From Adiantum capillus-veneris (taxonomy: Eukaryota; Streptophyta; Polypodiopsida; Polypodiales; Pteridaceae), in the NCBI GenBank assembly GCA_014529385.2, contig CM043944.1, forward strand, positions 69,800,895 to 69,864,894: a stretch of 64,000 bases of DNA, written 5' to 3'. The position numbers and the translations under genes were made by a program. Of the stretch, positions 31,179-43,280 are shown one piece after another; within the stretch, counting starts at the first letter, position 1, and the number at the start of each line of letters is the position of its first letter. The notes beneath the pieces are model-generated. The model saw only the letters and a list, made by a program, of their open reading frames with translations. It did not search any database and was not told the DNA's origin.

Positions 31179-31944
31179 TATTGGCGGATACGCCGCGACG
31201 GACGTCCGCACAGCGAGAACTCACCTAACAAGATTTGTCAGCTAAGGATGAAGCTCGACCCGAAGGTGCATGGAAGCAAGTATAGGGTGTCAAGCTACAG
31301 TCGACCGACTCTCGACTAATTCCTACAGAGGTCTCTACCCAATGTCTAAGCTACAGCCTTCAGGAGTGCATAAGAGGAGATTTCCTACAACGCTTTCTAG
31401 AGCCAAATACCCATCAAACGGTCTCGATACGCCATAGAACTTGAAGGAGACCCTACTAACACCAATAGGTTGCTCTCCCTAAGGTCCATGAACCGAATCA
31501 CCAAATGAAGCTCGTAGGTCGAGCTCGCAAAACCGGACCGTACTCGTGCAATGTAGGTATTGGCGCGTAGTTCTCGTCGGGGGCAACACGGTAAACTTCT
31601 CCGCATTCGATTTGGACCACCGGTGCGTGCGTAGCGTCAAGATGAATCTCTCACTCTCTCTTGTACACAGTACGTTCACTCACATACTTCACTTTTTTAA
31701 AATGACAAAGGTCTTTCATTAAGGTCAAAAAGTGGTATAAATACCTTACAATTCTCAAACCCTAATGTTCCCATTTAACCATCTACTCAATCTAAACGTC
31801 AAAACTGGGATACAATCTAGAAACTTCTGTAAGCCCCAATATTTACAAAGGTGGAATGTTGGGTTTTCTCAATAAATGAATAATTACAAAAAATAATAAT
31901 CCGCCGAGAAGTCATTTTCCGTAGGGTGTGTCCAGCTTCTAACA
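31179..31944 (-). repeat. Element 2 3' LTR
   Basis: Starts TATTGGCGG (first G mutated from TG) and ends CTTCTAACA. It is homologous to 49771-50422, for example GACGTCCGCACAGCGAGAAC and TCTAGAGCCAAATACCCATC. It lacks a 158-bp block found in the other LTR. Confidence 0.85.
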
Positions 31945-31959
31945 CTCCCCCCCTCCTTG
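31945..31959 (-). other. Polypurine tract of element 2
   Basis: Minus strand CAAGGAGGGGGGGAG directly next to the 3' LTR. Confidence 0.85.
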
Positions 31960-32185
31960 TTCATGTCGTCCCCGACATGGCTGTTGAGCTGCTTCTTCAT
32001 CGTAGGCTTTCTCTCATCTTGAGCAGTGACTCATATCTTGCATGGTGAGCTAGTAGTGTTGGGCCAAATATATTTGTGTTGATTGTGAAGAAGCTGGTGT
32101 AGAAGGCTTCTTCAAAGGCCTAGAGGTGATAAGATGGCAAAAACATAATCCTTTGATACAATGCATGTATCACCTCGTGAGAAGG

Positions 32186-34401
32186 CTAACCAGACAGATC
32201 GTATGCACATCTGTATGTATCTTGAAAGAAGAAGATATTTTCTGTCGCCTGGCCTGGTTTGAATGTCTGGAAGACTGCCAAAAGTGTTTTGCAAATCTTT
32301 CTCATCATGATGCAAGATAGGTCAGGCGAGCCAGTGAACAATTTGATGGCGCTCGTGAGGGTTTTCACCATGTATTGCTCACTTGTTCTCTCGCCTGCCT
32401 TCGAGCCTGGCAGCTTCGGGTAATTTAGCCAAGTGGGTTGGCTTCTCTGCAGCAACTCATGGGCTTTCCATGTTCTCATCCTTGGTAGGGGGTAGAAACT
32501 GAGGTTGTCTCTGATCACTTTTGGTGCCCTACCAAATGGATTAGATACTGGGAATATTTTGTAATCCATGCCTTTCTCCACCTGGGCTGAGAGTCTACTA
32601 TCAGCTTGACCCCTTTAGGTTGGGAGATGCCTGCTTTGTACATTGGCACTGTTGGCTCCTCTCTGATCCACTTGTTGATTGTGGCAGCTTCATATTTCAA
32701 CAGAGGATATGGGAGAGAGGGCTGTAGCCAGGGCTGTAGCCATTCACGCCGAAGGTTGCTCGTATCTATCTTCTGAATAGTCATTGATTTAAAGACCCTC
32801 TACTCCCATTCCAAGGCTTCTTTGGCAGTGTCTTTGACTGCCGCTTCTATGGCCTTTTGTAGCTTCTCTTCTTCTTCTTGGGTTAGATCTTGTGGCTCTT
32901 GTGAGGGTCCTACAAGGATTTCCTCTTGCATGGTGGTGTCCACTGGATCTGCCACATTCTCTATGTCTATTCCCTCCATGGCTGCTAGCCCAGTGCTAAA
33001 TTGCTGCTCTTCGGTTTGCTGTTGGCCTCTCAGCTCTTCTATCTGCTTCTGAAATATTTTCTTCTCCTCTTCTGCTTGCTCTCCCATATTCACAAGGAGG
33101 TCATTTAGATCGGCATTTATCTTTTCCGCCTCCTTGAGCTTTCTCTTGATGTCTTCTAGCTCACTTTGCATGGCCTTGTGCTCTTCTTCCAGTTGGTTCT
33201 GCATTACGACTGACCCCTCGGCCAGCATCAGTCATTGCCGCTTCTCCAATGTTAACTCCTTTTGAAGCTCTTTCATTTGTTCTTCATATAAATCAGTCTC
33301 TGAAGTAGTGTGAGTCGAGCTAGCAGCTTTGACTCTGGCAGGAGATGCCCGTAGCCGTTGGATGGTTTGATCTTTGACTTTCATCTGGTCTTTAAGCTCG
33401 ATGACCTCATCTTGGATAGCTTCCTGCTCTATCTTTACCTTCTCTTTTGCATTTCTCAGGGCTTCCACCTCCTTGGATTCTTCAGCAAGTTGGAGGGTTA
33501 GGTTTTCCCTTTCCCTTTCTGCATCTATCAATGACTTGTTGAGTTTTCTGTATTCTTCTTTAGCTCTTTGAATTCTCTCATCGGCTGCCTGATTCTCTCG
33601 TTCCATCTCCTGGCATCTTTGCAATGTCGTGGCCAGACTGGCTTGAAGCTCTGCTTGTTTCTCTATCTGCTCTTGGCTCTGTCTTTGTAGTGTGTCTACT
33701 TCGGATTTGATAAAAACTTCATTGGCTTTGAGATTGTCAATCTCACTTTCCGTGGCCAATGATTTTGCCATGAGCCCGGTTAGCTTGTGCATCACCACAT
33801 CTCAGTCATTTGGCTGTGGGTGTAGGTCCATTGTATCAATGGTCGTCTCTTTTACTTCCACTAACCGCAGGCTCTGCATCAGTTCCTTGGGCCTTGTGCT
33901 GGGTAGCTCAAATGCCACAATGGCTGCCTCTTCTCTTGAATAACCCGCAGCTAGTAGATCAAGAAATGTGCTAAACCTTCTTTCCTTTGGCTCTGACTGT
34001 TCATCTTTGGGCTTGGCTTATTCCTTTTGCTCTTTCTCTTGGCTCTGTTCTTGCCTTGAATCTTCTTGATCATCATATTTGTCTAGCTCCTCCTTTTGTT
34101 GGGTTTGTGGAGGGCTACGAGGAGGTGGTGATGGCGGTGGGCTGGATTGCGGGCTTGACGGTGGAGTTGCTAGCTTCTTCTTGAAGTCCCAGTCCACCTT
34201 GGTTTTTCGCTCTCTTTCTTGGCCTTCCTGCTCTTCTAGCAGTTGCTGTCGCACTTCATCCACTTCTGCTTCTGTGAAAGGAACATTTGGGATATTTTCT
34301 GTTGTAGCATCCAAAATCTCAAAATTGTTAATGTAATCTTCAAATCTATCTCTGTGCACCCTTTGGGGTGATCCTGACATTGCTCTACTGAGGGCTTCCA
34401 C
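32186..34401 (-). pseudogene. Third ORF of element 2, coiled-coil part
   Basis: One frame runs from 34401 to 32800 with stops at 34018 (TAA), 33802 (TGA) and 33232 (TGA). It contains a Pro/Ser-rich linker (PPSSPQSSPPPSPPPRSPP), then long heptad-like helices (QRCQEMERENQAADERIQRA, AKEKVKIEQEAIQDEVIELK, MQSELEDIKRKLKEAEKINA). A final part in two shifted frames (32784-32186) has PKGVKLIVDSQPRWRKAW and FKPGQATENIFFFQDTYR. It continues the protein that starts at 35454. Long coiled coils downstream of pol recall the env-like or third ORFs of large plant gypsy elements, but no fusion peptide or membrane span is evident. A structural or RNA-binding role is equally possible. Confidence 0.7.
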
Positions 34402-34450
34402 AGCTTGCTCAAATCTCCTTTCAGTGCTCTCTCGACTCTAAAGCTTTCCA

Positions 34451-35454
34451 TTAATCTTTCGAGCCGTGCCGCTTTCTGTGATTTTGTGTCTTTATCGGCA
34501 CTTTTAGAGTTTTCTTCTTTCCCTTCTTCAACTCTTGCTGCTCCTCTTGCACGGTCTCTAACCGGCGCTTCAATCGTGTGGCAACTCTGGGTGCTTTGGG
34601 CGGTTCATCCTCTTTATCTTCTTTGAGCCTTAGCCAGTCATTCTGTGATGGAGGGTCAGGGCCCATCTTCCCTTGTCTTGCAATGCCCCATAAACCACTT
34701 TCGTTATCAGCTCACTCGGCACAATGTAGGTGGGGTTCTTGTTGCCCATCTTCACCAAATTTTCATGGATATAAGCCGCATAATTAATCATCTTTGGCTT
34801 GCTCTTTTGCATTGCCCAGGTGAAGGTGGTAGAAATGGCTCCTGGCGGCATTCTGTACTTCTGCATCCACTTTGTACACATGTGAAAATATTGGTTGTAC
34901 AGCTGGCTCATGACAGCCACTTTAGGGTTTGCAATGTCTTCAAAGGTGTAGTTGTTCTTCTTTTCTGAGTACACCTTGACTTCATCTCTTCTTTTGGTTA
35001 CACTATCCCCTTTGTTGGAGAGTTCTAGTGCTGCTACCACCACTCTCTCTGTGATTACAGTCACAGTGTCTAGCTTGCCTTGTAGATTAGTGACTCTGGC
35101 CACTCCATCTTCTTTGATAGTAGTTACAAACTCCCACACTCTTTTGATGTCAATTCCTGCTGGCACAGCTTCAAAATAGTTATGGAGATCTATCTTCTCC
35201 AGGTACTCTCTCATCTTGCTTCTGACAAACTCATTGAGCTCCCGAGGTAGCATGGGTAGCTCTATTGCATTTCCTTCAGGATCCTTGAACACACCTTGGT
35301 AGATCTTCAAGTCATTGGACTCTAGAAAATCCTCCTGAATCCACGTGCTGGTTGGATTCAGAGTTCCTTCTGGGATGACAAACGGCTCTACTTCTTCCAA
35401 GTAATCTTTTATTGTCATCCTCTTCTTCTTTGCCGGTGATTTTGCGGCTGCCAT
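34451..35454 (-). pseudogene. Third ORF of element 2, amino-terminal domain
   Basis: ATG 35454 begins MAAAKSPAKKKRMTIKDYLE (basic start). A globular-looking domain of about 260 residues follows: FVIPEGTLNPTSTWIQEDFL, LPMLPRELNEFVRSKMREYL, FEDIANPKVAVMSQLYNQYF and YIVPSELITKVVYGALQDKG. The last block recalls the domain called putative plant transposon protein in Athila-like third ORFs, but I cannot verify this. The frame shifts near 34640 into NDWLRLKEDKEDEPPKAPR and again near 34430 into the coiled-coil part. It lies 3' of pol with its own leader, so a spliced or separately promoted mRNA is likely. Confidence 0.65.
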
Positions 35455-35620
35455 GGATCCTGTTGCACTCAGTAGTCCGAAGTTAGCATTTTTTCCATAT
35501 CAGCTGAGAAACTGAGTTTTAACTATCCAAATGACTTGAAAATTGAAAATAAAACTTAAAAGGAACTTGGGAAACCCTGCATGTGCTCACAGTGGCTTTT
35601 TGGCTAAAATTTATCATATA

Positions 35621-36497
35621 GACATCCTACGTGTAGGATGTCTATTTCATCAGTTTTTGGTGAAACTTGGTATGCTGGTGGTCCTTGGCCTGTGCAACAT
35701 GGCTCTATGATTGGAATAGGGTTTAAGCATCAAAAAGTGAATTTCTGGGTAGATTCAGGCTTTAGGATTACAAATTGGGTAGGATGTCCACAACAGGTGG
35801 CAAATGATATTCAAATGGGTTGAAATTTGATATATGAGCTTCTTGCACCATGGTAATGGCTCCCATGATGTCATTTCTTGCACTGTAAGTCAACTTCATG
35901 TTGGAGACATCCTACGCGTAGGATGTCTTTTTCATCAAAATTACTTGAGATTTGTTCTGTGGGTAGCTCTTGGCATGTGGAACATGGCCCTGCTCTTGGA
36001 TTTTGATTTGGACAAGAATTGGTGTTGGTAAGACCATATGTAGTGTTTTCAAGCTCAAAAAGTGCATCTTGGAGGTGTTGGGGACCAAAAGTGATGAGAA
36101 TGGCTTGAAACTTGATATATGAGCTCATGAAGGGGTAATAGAGAGATTTGGAGTTGAAAAATACTATCTGGGGGCCAAAAATGTCATTTGGACATCCTAC
36201 GCGTAGGATGTCTATTTCATCATTTCTCACTTGTGACCACACAGATAGCTTGGCCATGTGCTGATAAGTGTATTGTGCAAGTTTCATGTGATTTGGACAA
36301 GTTTTGGTAGGTCCATGGCCCAATATTGCCTCTATGCCCTGACTTTGCATTTTTTGGTGCACATGAGGTCAATTTTTGTCCAAATGTGATGAAACTTGGT
36401 GGCTACCTTGTACAGGTTATTCAAAAACTTTGTGTGATGAGAGATGTTGGGGTTGGTGCCCAAAAATGGCCTTGAGACATCCTACGCGTAGAATGTC
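35621..36497 (-). repeat. 285-bp tandem repeats, each led by a 22-bp palindrome
   Basis: Palindromes (GACATCCTACG followed by its reverse complement) start at 35621, 35906, 36191 and 36476, exactly 285 bp apart. The spacers have diverged strongly but align without gaps where checked: the CTTGGCMTGTGSAACATGGC block lies at the same offset in the first two units. Palindromes 2 and 3 are perfect and the others differ by one base. Read as protein the palindrome gives DILRVGC, and a 163-codon minus frame spans 35871-36362, so a 95-residue protein repeat is a rival explanation. Confidence 0.85.
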
Positions 36498-38200
36498 TCC
36501 TGATGAAATTTTCATGGTGACTGCTACTGGTGCCTGCCCTTAGTCCCCTTGAGTCCTTTTTAAGCCCTATTTCAACAAAAAAGTCAAATAGATAGAAAGA
36601 AACTCCCTGTGTGGATTTCAGAGCCTCCGAGCCGTTTTCTGACTCGTGGAGTACTTCGGCGATGAGATTTCTTGATGTTGGTCTCCATAGCTTTCTGATC
36701 CCTTGGGGATCCTTGCCATATGGTTTTTGTCGACTTTGGCTTCACCAGAGCTCCGTTTGACAATTTGTCGCTGTAGAGGTGCCCGTGGTTGCGTTTTCAT
36801 GTTTTCGATGACTTGTGGTGATCTACCACCATAGGACTTGGTTGTTGATGGTCTAGGAAAGCCGCTCGTGAAGTTTGGTGGCAAACGTACATCCGGTTTG
36901 GCCGTGAGAGCAATTTGACGCTTTGTGTGTCTGATGTCGTTTCTGAAGTTTAGTGCCACTTCGGGTCACCGTATGGACATGTGAGCTATATAGACTTGTC
37001 GAGCATGTCGAGATGCTCCTACCCATGAGTTTTGGTAGCATTTGGCGCCTTTCTGCCGATTTCCCATTTGGTGGCCTCTTGCGGGGCTCTAGGAATTAGG
37101 GTTTTTCCCGATGGTTTTCTACTGCCTTTGGTCATCCAAAAGTGGTCTCTTATGCTAGGGTAAGCTGCCGATGAAGTGTCATTGCTTTTGGGATAGCCGT
37201 TGGGTGGTCACTTCTACCTGTAGGTCTCTACTGCTCGCTTTCTGTGTGAACTCTACGCTACTTTCCGTGACATAACGACAAACATGCACGAAAAGCTCAA
37301 GGTGGTGAGCCTACCTCTCATGTCCGGAGCCCGTCGGGTAGTCGTGCGCGTCGTAGAAGCTGCTGGAAGTTCCGTTCGCTCTAGGTGGTAGAAGCTCTCT
37401 CTCAAAAGTCAATAGTAGAAATGAGCTTAAAATGAAGTGAAAATTTCTTATAATGGGGGTCCCCAAACCACTTTTCATGAAATTTGACATGTGCTCCCAA
37501 CTTCTTGTGAGATGAGGTTTAGGCTCAAAATTTTCTTGATTTGGACTCCATTTGCCCAGTTTACGAGAATTTTGACGTTTCGGTCAAAATCTGGGCAAAT
37601 CACGCTTTCGCTCCATTCTCATAATTGCACCCCCATTGTACCATAGGTTGTCCTATAGTCACCGATCATCCCCATATTTTTTGTTTTTTATTACGACCGT
37701 TTTTTACCTGCTTTTTGTATTTTTGAAGTTTTTCTACCGATAATTAGTAAAATTAAAAAGAAAATAGCAAATTAAACCCAAAAAATCCCCAAAAATCATA
37801 ATAACTCAAAAACATCACTGGAAAACACTATATACACTCACATGCAATTTTTATGGCCGGATTTCTTTGTTTTTTCAATATTTTACCCGAAAAATGGTTA
37901 TTTTTACTTATATATACACACTTCGGGGCTTGATTGGCGTTTGGCCCCATATACTTGTCTATTCATGCTGTATAAGAGCATATGTACTTGGGTTAGTCCA
38001 AAAAATTTTACAAGCAAACGACAACCCTTAAAATAGTCGAAAAAAATGCCCTTTTTTTCTCTTTTTGCCATTGGGTTCGCATTTGAGAATGCGTCCCTCC
38101 CTCCTAGCCAGAGTCCTCCTGGACGACAAGGTATCACCTTGGAGTGTGTGCCATGCATGGTGAAAAATCGTGCTAATGCTTAGCCGTGTAATGTGACCCT
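36498..38200. other. Element 2 spacer without recognised gene
   Basis: About 1.7 kb between the palindrome repeats and the Gln/Thr/Asn-rich ORF. The part from 37640 is A/T-rich. I see only short unconvincing frames. Confidence 0.5.
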
Positions 38201-39016
38201 CTATAATGCATACTCGGTCAATGCATGGAAAAAATTAATATTGTGCAAGAGAAGGGTATAAGCAATAAGCGTATTGACATTCGCGTCGAGGTTTCCTGTT
38301 TGTTGTTGATTTGGTCGGTAGATTTTTTTGCAAGTAAAAGTTGTAACTCTACCGCTCTTTGTTTGATCGTCTGTCTTGCAAAAGTCGCTTGGTTTGCCGC
38401 TATTGTCGATATGACCATAGTCGTCTCCTTGGAGAGAATTTTTGTGGCGGAATTGGCCGTATTCTTTGTCTCTTTTGCTTTCCATTTGTAGCTTGGATTT
38501 GGTGGTTTTTGCAGGTTTATTGCTACTTTCGCAGTTGTCATTGTTTTGTTGTTGATTGGCACCCATATAAATCAGTTTGCCGGTTTCATATGTAGTGTTT
38601 GTCTGTATGCCGATATTGCTTGTACTGAAGGGAGTTCCTTTTGCTTCGGTTTCGGGATCCAAATGCGAGTCGCATTTAAGTTGTTGCTGAGCATTTTCTT
38701 TGGGATCCATATTTGTTTTATTCCCTTGGTTTTTGGAGTAACTATCTACGTCAGTTGATTTCTTCTGTTGTATTGTGGTTTGTCTGCCATGTCCTCTATC
38801 CTTTCGCACCCATACTTGTTTTTCACGGGTTGGTAACATTGATCTTGGCACTGCGGTCTGTTTTGTTGTATGTTTGTAGTGAACATGGTTGACAGTTCCC
38901 TGTTTAGTCTGTTTTGTTGTATGTTTGTAGTGAACATGGTTGACAGTTCCCTGTTTGGTCGCCATGTTGTTCTTTAGTGGCATTTGTCCCTTTGGTTCTT
39001 TCTCCCTTGATTGCAT
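38201..39016 (-). CDS. Gln/Thr/Asn/Lys-rich ORF downstream of integrase (element 2)
   Basis: A 271-codon open frame of low complexity, with a 17-residue tandem repeat (KQGTVNHVHYKHTTKQT twice) coded by a 51-bp duplication. It follows the second protease-like domain and is probably the tail of the same polyprotein, shifted by an indel near 39020. Element 1 also has a long basic tail at this place. No domain is recognised. Confidence 0.45.
   Translation of the reverse strand: MQSREKEPKGQMPLKNNMATKQGTVNHVHYKHTTKQTKQGTVNHVHYKHTTKQTAVPRSMLPTREKQVWVRKDRGHGRQTTIQQKKSTDVDSYSKNQGNKTNMDPKENAQQQLKCDSHLDPETEAKGTPFSTSNIGIQTNTTYETGKLIYMGANQQQNNDNCESSNKPAKTTKSKLQMESKRDKEYGQFRHKNSLQGDDYGHIDNSGKPSDFCKTDDQTKSGRVTTFTCKKIYRPNQQQTGNLDANVNTLIAYTLLLHNINFFHALTEYAL
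38856..38957. repeat. 51-bp tandem duplication
   Basis: Two copies starting GTCTGTTTTGTTGTATG at 38856 and 38907, identical over nearly the whole unit. Confidence 0.9.
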
Positions 39017-39031
39017 TGTTGGTAGCTGATT

Positions 39032-39421
39032 CTACCGGTGTTGCTGAGAAAAGGCTACCTGTTGTTCTTGTGAATTCTGAATTGTGACTGCATCCGCATT
39101 CCAATCTATCTGTACATTATACTCCTTTTGCCAAGGTTGTCCCAACAACATGGGGTGTTGTGTGCTTTCCTCTTCGACCACATAAAACTTGTGTGGGTAA
39201 ATATATTGATGTATTTGTACATGCAATACAATCCAGCCCCATGTTTTCAGCAAATGTGATGTACTACTTTCGAGCACTTGTGGAGTAAATTGTAGTTGAC
39301 TTTTTTTCTTGAGATTTTTGTATAATCTGTAAGAGATTAGATTTGCTTGAGCTCCAGAATCAAGCAATGCCGTCGATTCAACTTGATTGCTACCCACTTT
39401 GACTGCAATTATTGGCTCCAC
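39032..39421 (-). CDS. Second retropepsin-like domain, after integrase (element 2)
   Basis: A 129-codon frame with the aspartic protease triad in STALLDSGAQANLISYRLYK (DSG) and the second motif as HPMLLGQPWQKEYNVQIDW. This is the normal size of a retropepsin domain. It lies just downstream of the integrase carboxyl end, not at the usual place between gag and RT, where this element has another protease (near 44000). Element 1 has the same arrangement. It may process the polyprotein tail or the third ORF. Catalytic competence cannot be judged. Confidence 0.75.
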   Translation of the reverse strand: MEPIIAVKVGSNQVESTALLDSGAQANLISYRLYKNLKKKSQLQFTPQVLESSTSHLLKTWGWIVLHVQIHQYIYPHKFYVVEEESTQHPMLLGQPWQKEYNVQIDWNADAVTIQNSQEQQVAFSQQHR

Positions 39422-39460
39422 TGTGTCTTCATCAAAATTCGTTAGTCGAATAGCATTGAT

Positions 39461-41383
39461 TCACAACGGTGATCCACATTGTTGTTGTTGTCGTAGAAGC
39501 CGTCTTTTTGCAATGCGCTCTTTTGCTTCTGCTTGAGCTTCTTCTCGTACCCTCTGTTTCTCCTTCATCCATTGTTTTTCTTGATGGATTTGTTGAAGCA
39601 TATCCTGTGTTAGTGGTAAATGATATTTCTTTAATCGACACCCACTAATCCGATTTGGCATTTCTTCCCCTGCTAATGTATCAAGCTTGACAGCTCCACT
39701 TTGTGATAGGTCACTAATCACAAAGGGTCCCATCCCTCGCTTTTTAAGTTTCTTGGCATGTTGTTTCAAGGTATAAACAAGTACATAATCACCTGTTTTG
39801 AACTCTTTCATGCGCACATGCTTGTCAAAAAACTCTTTTTGTCTTCTCTTTTTAGCATAGATCGAAGCTACAGCTCTCAAGCGAAGTTCATCTAACTTTT
39901 CAAGATCATCTATTCTTGAAGAGAGCTCATGCCCTGTCCATTCTAAGTGTTTCGCTACTCGTAGAGTTGGAATTAAAAACTCTATGGGTAATATAGCATT
40001 TAGGCCAAACACCATGTTGTACGGTGTTGTTCCTATTGATGTTTTGTAAGCTACCCTGTATGCCCATAGTGTTGAGTGTAACTGTTGATCCCAGCCTGTT
40101 CTTGACTTTGATACAATTTTAGTCAGAACCGTGCATAGTGTTTTATTTGTGGCCTCCACTTGTCCATTTGCCTGTGGATGATATGGAGCAGATTTTCTAT
40201 GTATGACCATGAATTCCTCTAGCAGATATTCAATGACTTCATTAAGAAAATGTGTTCCTCAATCACTGAAAATTTCTATTGGTAATCCGTATCGTATAAA
40301 GACATTCTCATACAAAAATTGTGCAATGGTTCGTGCATCTGCTTTTTGTGTTGCCTTGGCTTCCGCCCATTTTGTGAGATAGTCTGTAGCCACAATGATA
40401 TATTGGGTATGGGTGTGATATGCAAGGGGTGAAATAGGCCCCACAAAATCAATGCCCCATTTTGCAAATTCCCTTGCTCCCATCATTGGCCGTAGTGGCA
40501 TTTTATCTCTCTTTGTGGGCACTTTGGTTCGCTGACATGCATCACAACGCTTGACAAACTCCTCAGCATCCATGTGCAATGTAGGCCACCATATCCCTGC
40601 GGCAGTTAAGACAATTTTTGCCGTCTTTTCTCCTGAAAAATGGCCTCTGCTTATACCTCCATGTGCGTGTTCTAGAATCAACAGGTATTCACTTTCACTT
40701 ACACAGATTCTAAGTTTATTTTTCTTTCCTCGCTTATAGAGTTGGTTTTCAATTAATCTATAGTCGCGAGCCTCCAGCTCTATAGCCCTTTTCCGTGCTC
40801 TTGTTATGTTTTCAGGAAATGTCCTTGTGGTTAAGAAGTCAATGATATATTGACTCCATGCATGAGCAATGTTTACCTGAAACAATGTCGCGTGATCCAC
40901 TGGTCGTTTGGCACTACATATAGTACAATTGTTAACGTAAGCATGTGTGTCAGCATACATAGTTGGACAATAAACCCCTAATTGCTTCAGTCTCTGGTGT
41001 GTTTTCATTGTTGAACAATGAAATGGACAATCATGTACATGTGCTTCTTCAAGATAACACTCAAATTCCTCCGGATTTATACATAATCGTAGAATCTGGT
41101 TCGAGCCTAGATGATACAGCCGTCCTGCAATCAACTGGAAGTTTTTTGTTTGTCGAATTGTTTGTTGTTTGGATATGTCTTCCTTGTTATCAAATCTCCC
41201 TCCAAAGGAAAGAATGCTGACAATTTCATGAGACCATTTGGGTATCATTTCAATATTGAAAAGGTACGCATCAGGTATGTCATCATCTACTCCTTCAGAA
41301 GCTTCCCCGTTTGGCAGCCTTGAAAGATGATCCGCCCGTAGATGAGTTTTACCCTTTTTGACTACCACGTACTGTGAAATCAA
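39461..41383 (-). pseudogene. Integrase with RNase H end (element 2)
   Basis: After the RNase H end (THLRADHLSRLPNGEAS) come two zinc-site segments (THAYVNNCTICSAK and CDACQRTKVPTKRD), YIIVATDYLTKWAEAKAT with the first catalytic Asp, and IEIFSD where a TGA at 40259-40261 replaces the usual residue of SDxGTHF. The second part has SAPYHPQANGQVE (Glu), STLWAYRVAYKTSIGTTPYN and the carboxyl KTGDYVLVYTLKQHAKK. Nearly all of the domain is present in one frame. Confidence 0.85.
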
Positions 41384-42864
41384 ACTCTAGTAATATAATA
41401 AAGCAGCATACAATTCTCCCGGTATTGCATGGTTTATTTACCAGATACAAAAGAGCTTGATGATCTGTGAAGAACACAAATTTGTTTGCGAGCAAATAAT
41501 GCGGAAATTTCTTTACGACATAAATCATTCCTAACCCCTCTCTTTCAGTGGTTGTGTAGTTCTTTTCTGCACTATTTAACTATTGGCTTGCATAACAAAT
41601 TGGGAAATCCATTGTTCCGTCTCTAGGTTGAGCTAGAATACTCCCGATTGCATATGCAGAAGCATCAATGTGAGCATGGAATATCTTTTCCCAATCTGGT
41701 GCCTTAAGTACCGGTGCTAATACAAGGTTTTTCTTCAGCTTTTGGAATGAATTTTCACACTCCTCAGTCCAGTCGAAACTGACTAACAAATGATACAGAG
41801 GTTGTGCAATGATTGCATACATATATATGAATCTTCGATAATATCCGCAGTGTCCCATGAAGGATTGCACTTGTTTTGCGTTAGTAGGCCTGGGCAAGTC
41901 TACTATGACTTTGATTTTTTCTAGGTCAGTGGTTATGCCATTTCTTGAGACAATTAATGTGTCCTAAGATGCGGCCTTGCCTAACCATAAAAATGCACTT
42001 TTCCGGGTTAAGACAGCATTTCTCAAATACCTTTTGTAAATGGTCAATATGTTCTTCTCGTAGAAGAGAGTATACACAAAGATCATCCATGTATATTTCT
42101 AAAAATATTCTCAGGTATTCTTTGAACGCATGCGTCATTAACCTTTGGAAGGTAGCTGGGGCATTAGTTAAGCCGAAAGGCATAACTCGATATGCATATA
42201 TTCCCCATTCTGTGGCAAACGCTGTTTTGTGTTGATCCTCTATTGCAATTGCCAGTTGGTTATACCCTAAAAACCCATCAAGAAAGGAATAAGCCCGTTT
42301 TCCTGCCACCCTCTCAAGTACATGTTCTGTGATCGGCAAGGGATAATTATCCCTTATGGTGGGTGCATTTACCTTTTTGAGGTTCACACACACTCGCAAT
42401 TTTTCGTTCTTTTTGGGGACAACCACAGTGGGTGACACCCAATCTGTATGTTCGATTTCATAGATGAATTTCGCCTCCATCAGCTTGTCAATCTCCTCTT
42501 TGATTTGTTTAGAAAATGTGTCATTATATGTATAAGGATGCTGTTTGCTAGGTTTGGCATCTGATTTCAAAGGAATTGTATGTTGGCATATCGATGGATC
42601 AACTCCTTTGAGGTCTTTGTAGGACCATGCAAACACATCTTTATACTTCTTGAGAAGTTGTGTTAGCCGTTCTTCTTCTTCAAGCTCTAAATCAGTTGCG
42701 GTATAGACCGGCTGAGGCTTTTCACCTGGTTCGGCGAGGTCTATCCATTTTGCATTTTCTGGCCCATCGTAAGATTCCTGGTTTATTCTCTCCCTGACTG
42801 GTGGTGTCATTATGATTTTTCTGTCCTGGATGGTGAATTTTCGATAATGTGATGGTACATTCAT
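41384..42864 (-). pseudogene. Reverse transcriptase and RNase H start (element 2)
   Basis: RT shows KNEKLRVCVNLKKVN, LDGFLGYNQLAIA (palm Asp), PFGLTNAPATFQRL and IYMDDLCVYS (YMDD). The frame breaks near 41920 and continues in 41897-41580 (SFMGHCGYYRRFIY, HAHIDASAYAIGSILAQP). The TAG at 41580 occupies the place of the Gln codon in ASRQLN of element 1. RNase H continues to 41384 with a few changes. Confidence 0.88.
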
Positions 42865-43280
42865 GTTTCCTATTTCTTTTTACGCTCCAATTTGGTCCAC
42901 TCTGGGTCTTTTGTTGTTTCTTGTTTTGATTTTTGAGATTTTGTTTCTGTTTTAGCTTTGCGTACTGGTTTTATTTCCTCTTGCGTCCGTTCCCTTCGCA
43001 CTCTCAAGAACCTTCATGATATTTGGTCTTTTACACAATCCTCTGCTTTGACAAGCATTAGATAGTGAGTTTTATCTTTTATCTTGGGCATCAGGGTCTC
43101 TCTCGTTTTGTTTTCTATTCGTTTTCTCCTATAGCGTTCCTGGCGTCTAGGGTGCTAATAGGCAAAATCATAAAACTTGATATTGTCTATTTTCTCCCCA
43201 CACTCGCTTAAGTTGTCTGAACACTCATTATCTGCATCGTTATTTACTTCCAGATGCTCAGAGGAGTTATAAAACTCTTC

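Noticed and set aside
35621-36497. CRISPR-like array (regular repeats and spacers)
   Set aside because: The period is 285 bp, the spacers are related to each other, and the setting is a eukaryotic retroelement.
36618-36959. 113-codon minus frame as a gene
   Set aside because: It has no recognisable motif or partner frame and lies in the spacer of element 2; chance is more likely.
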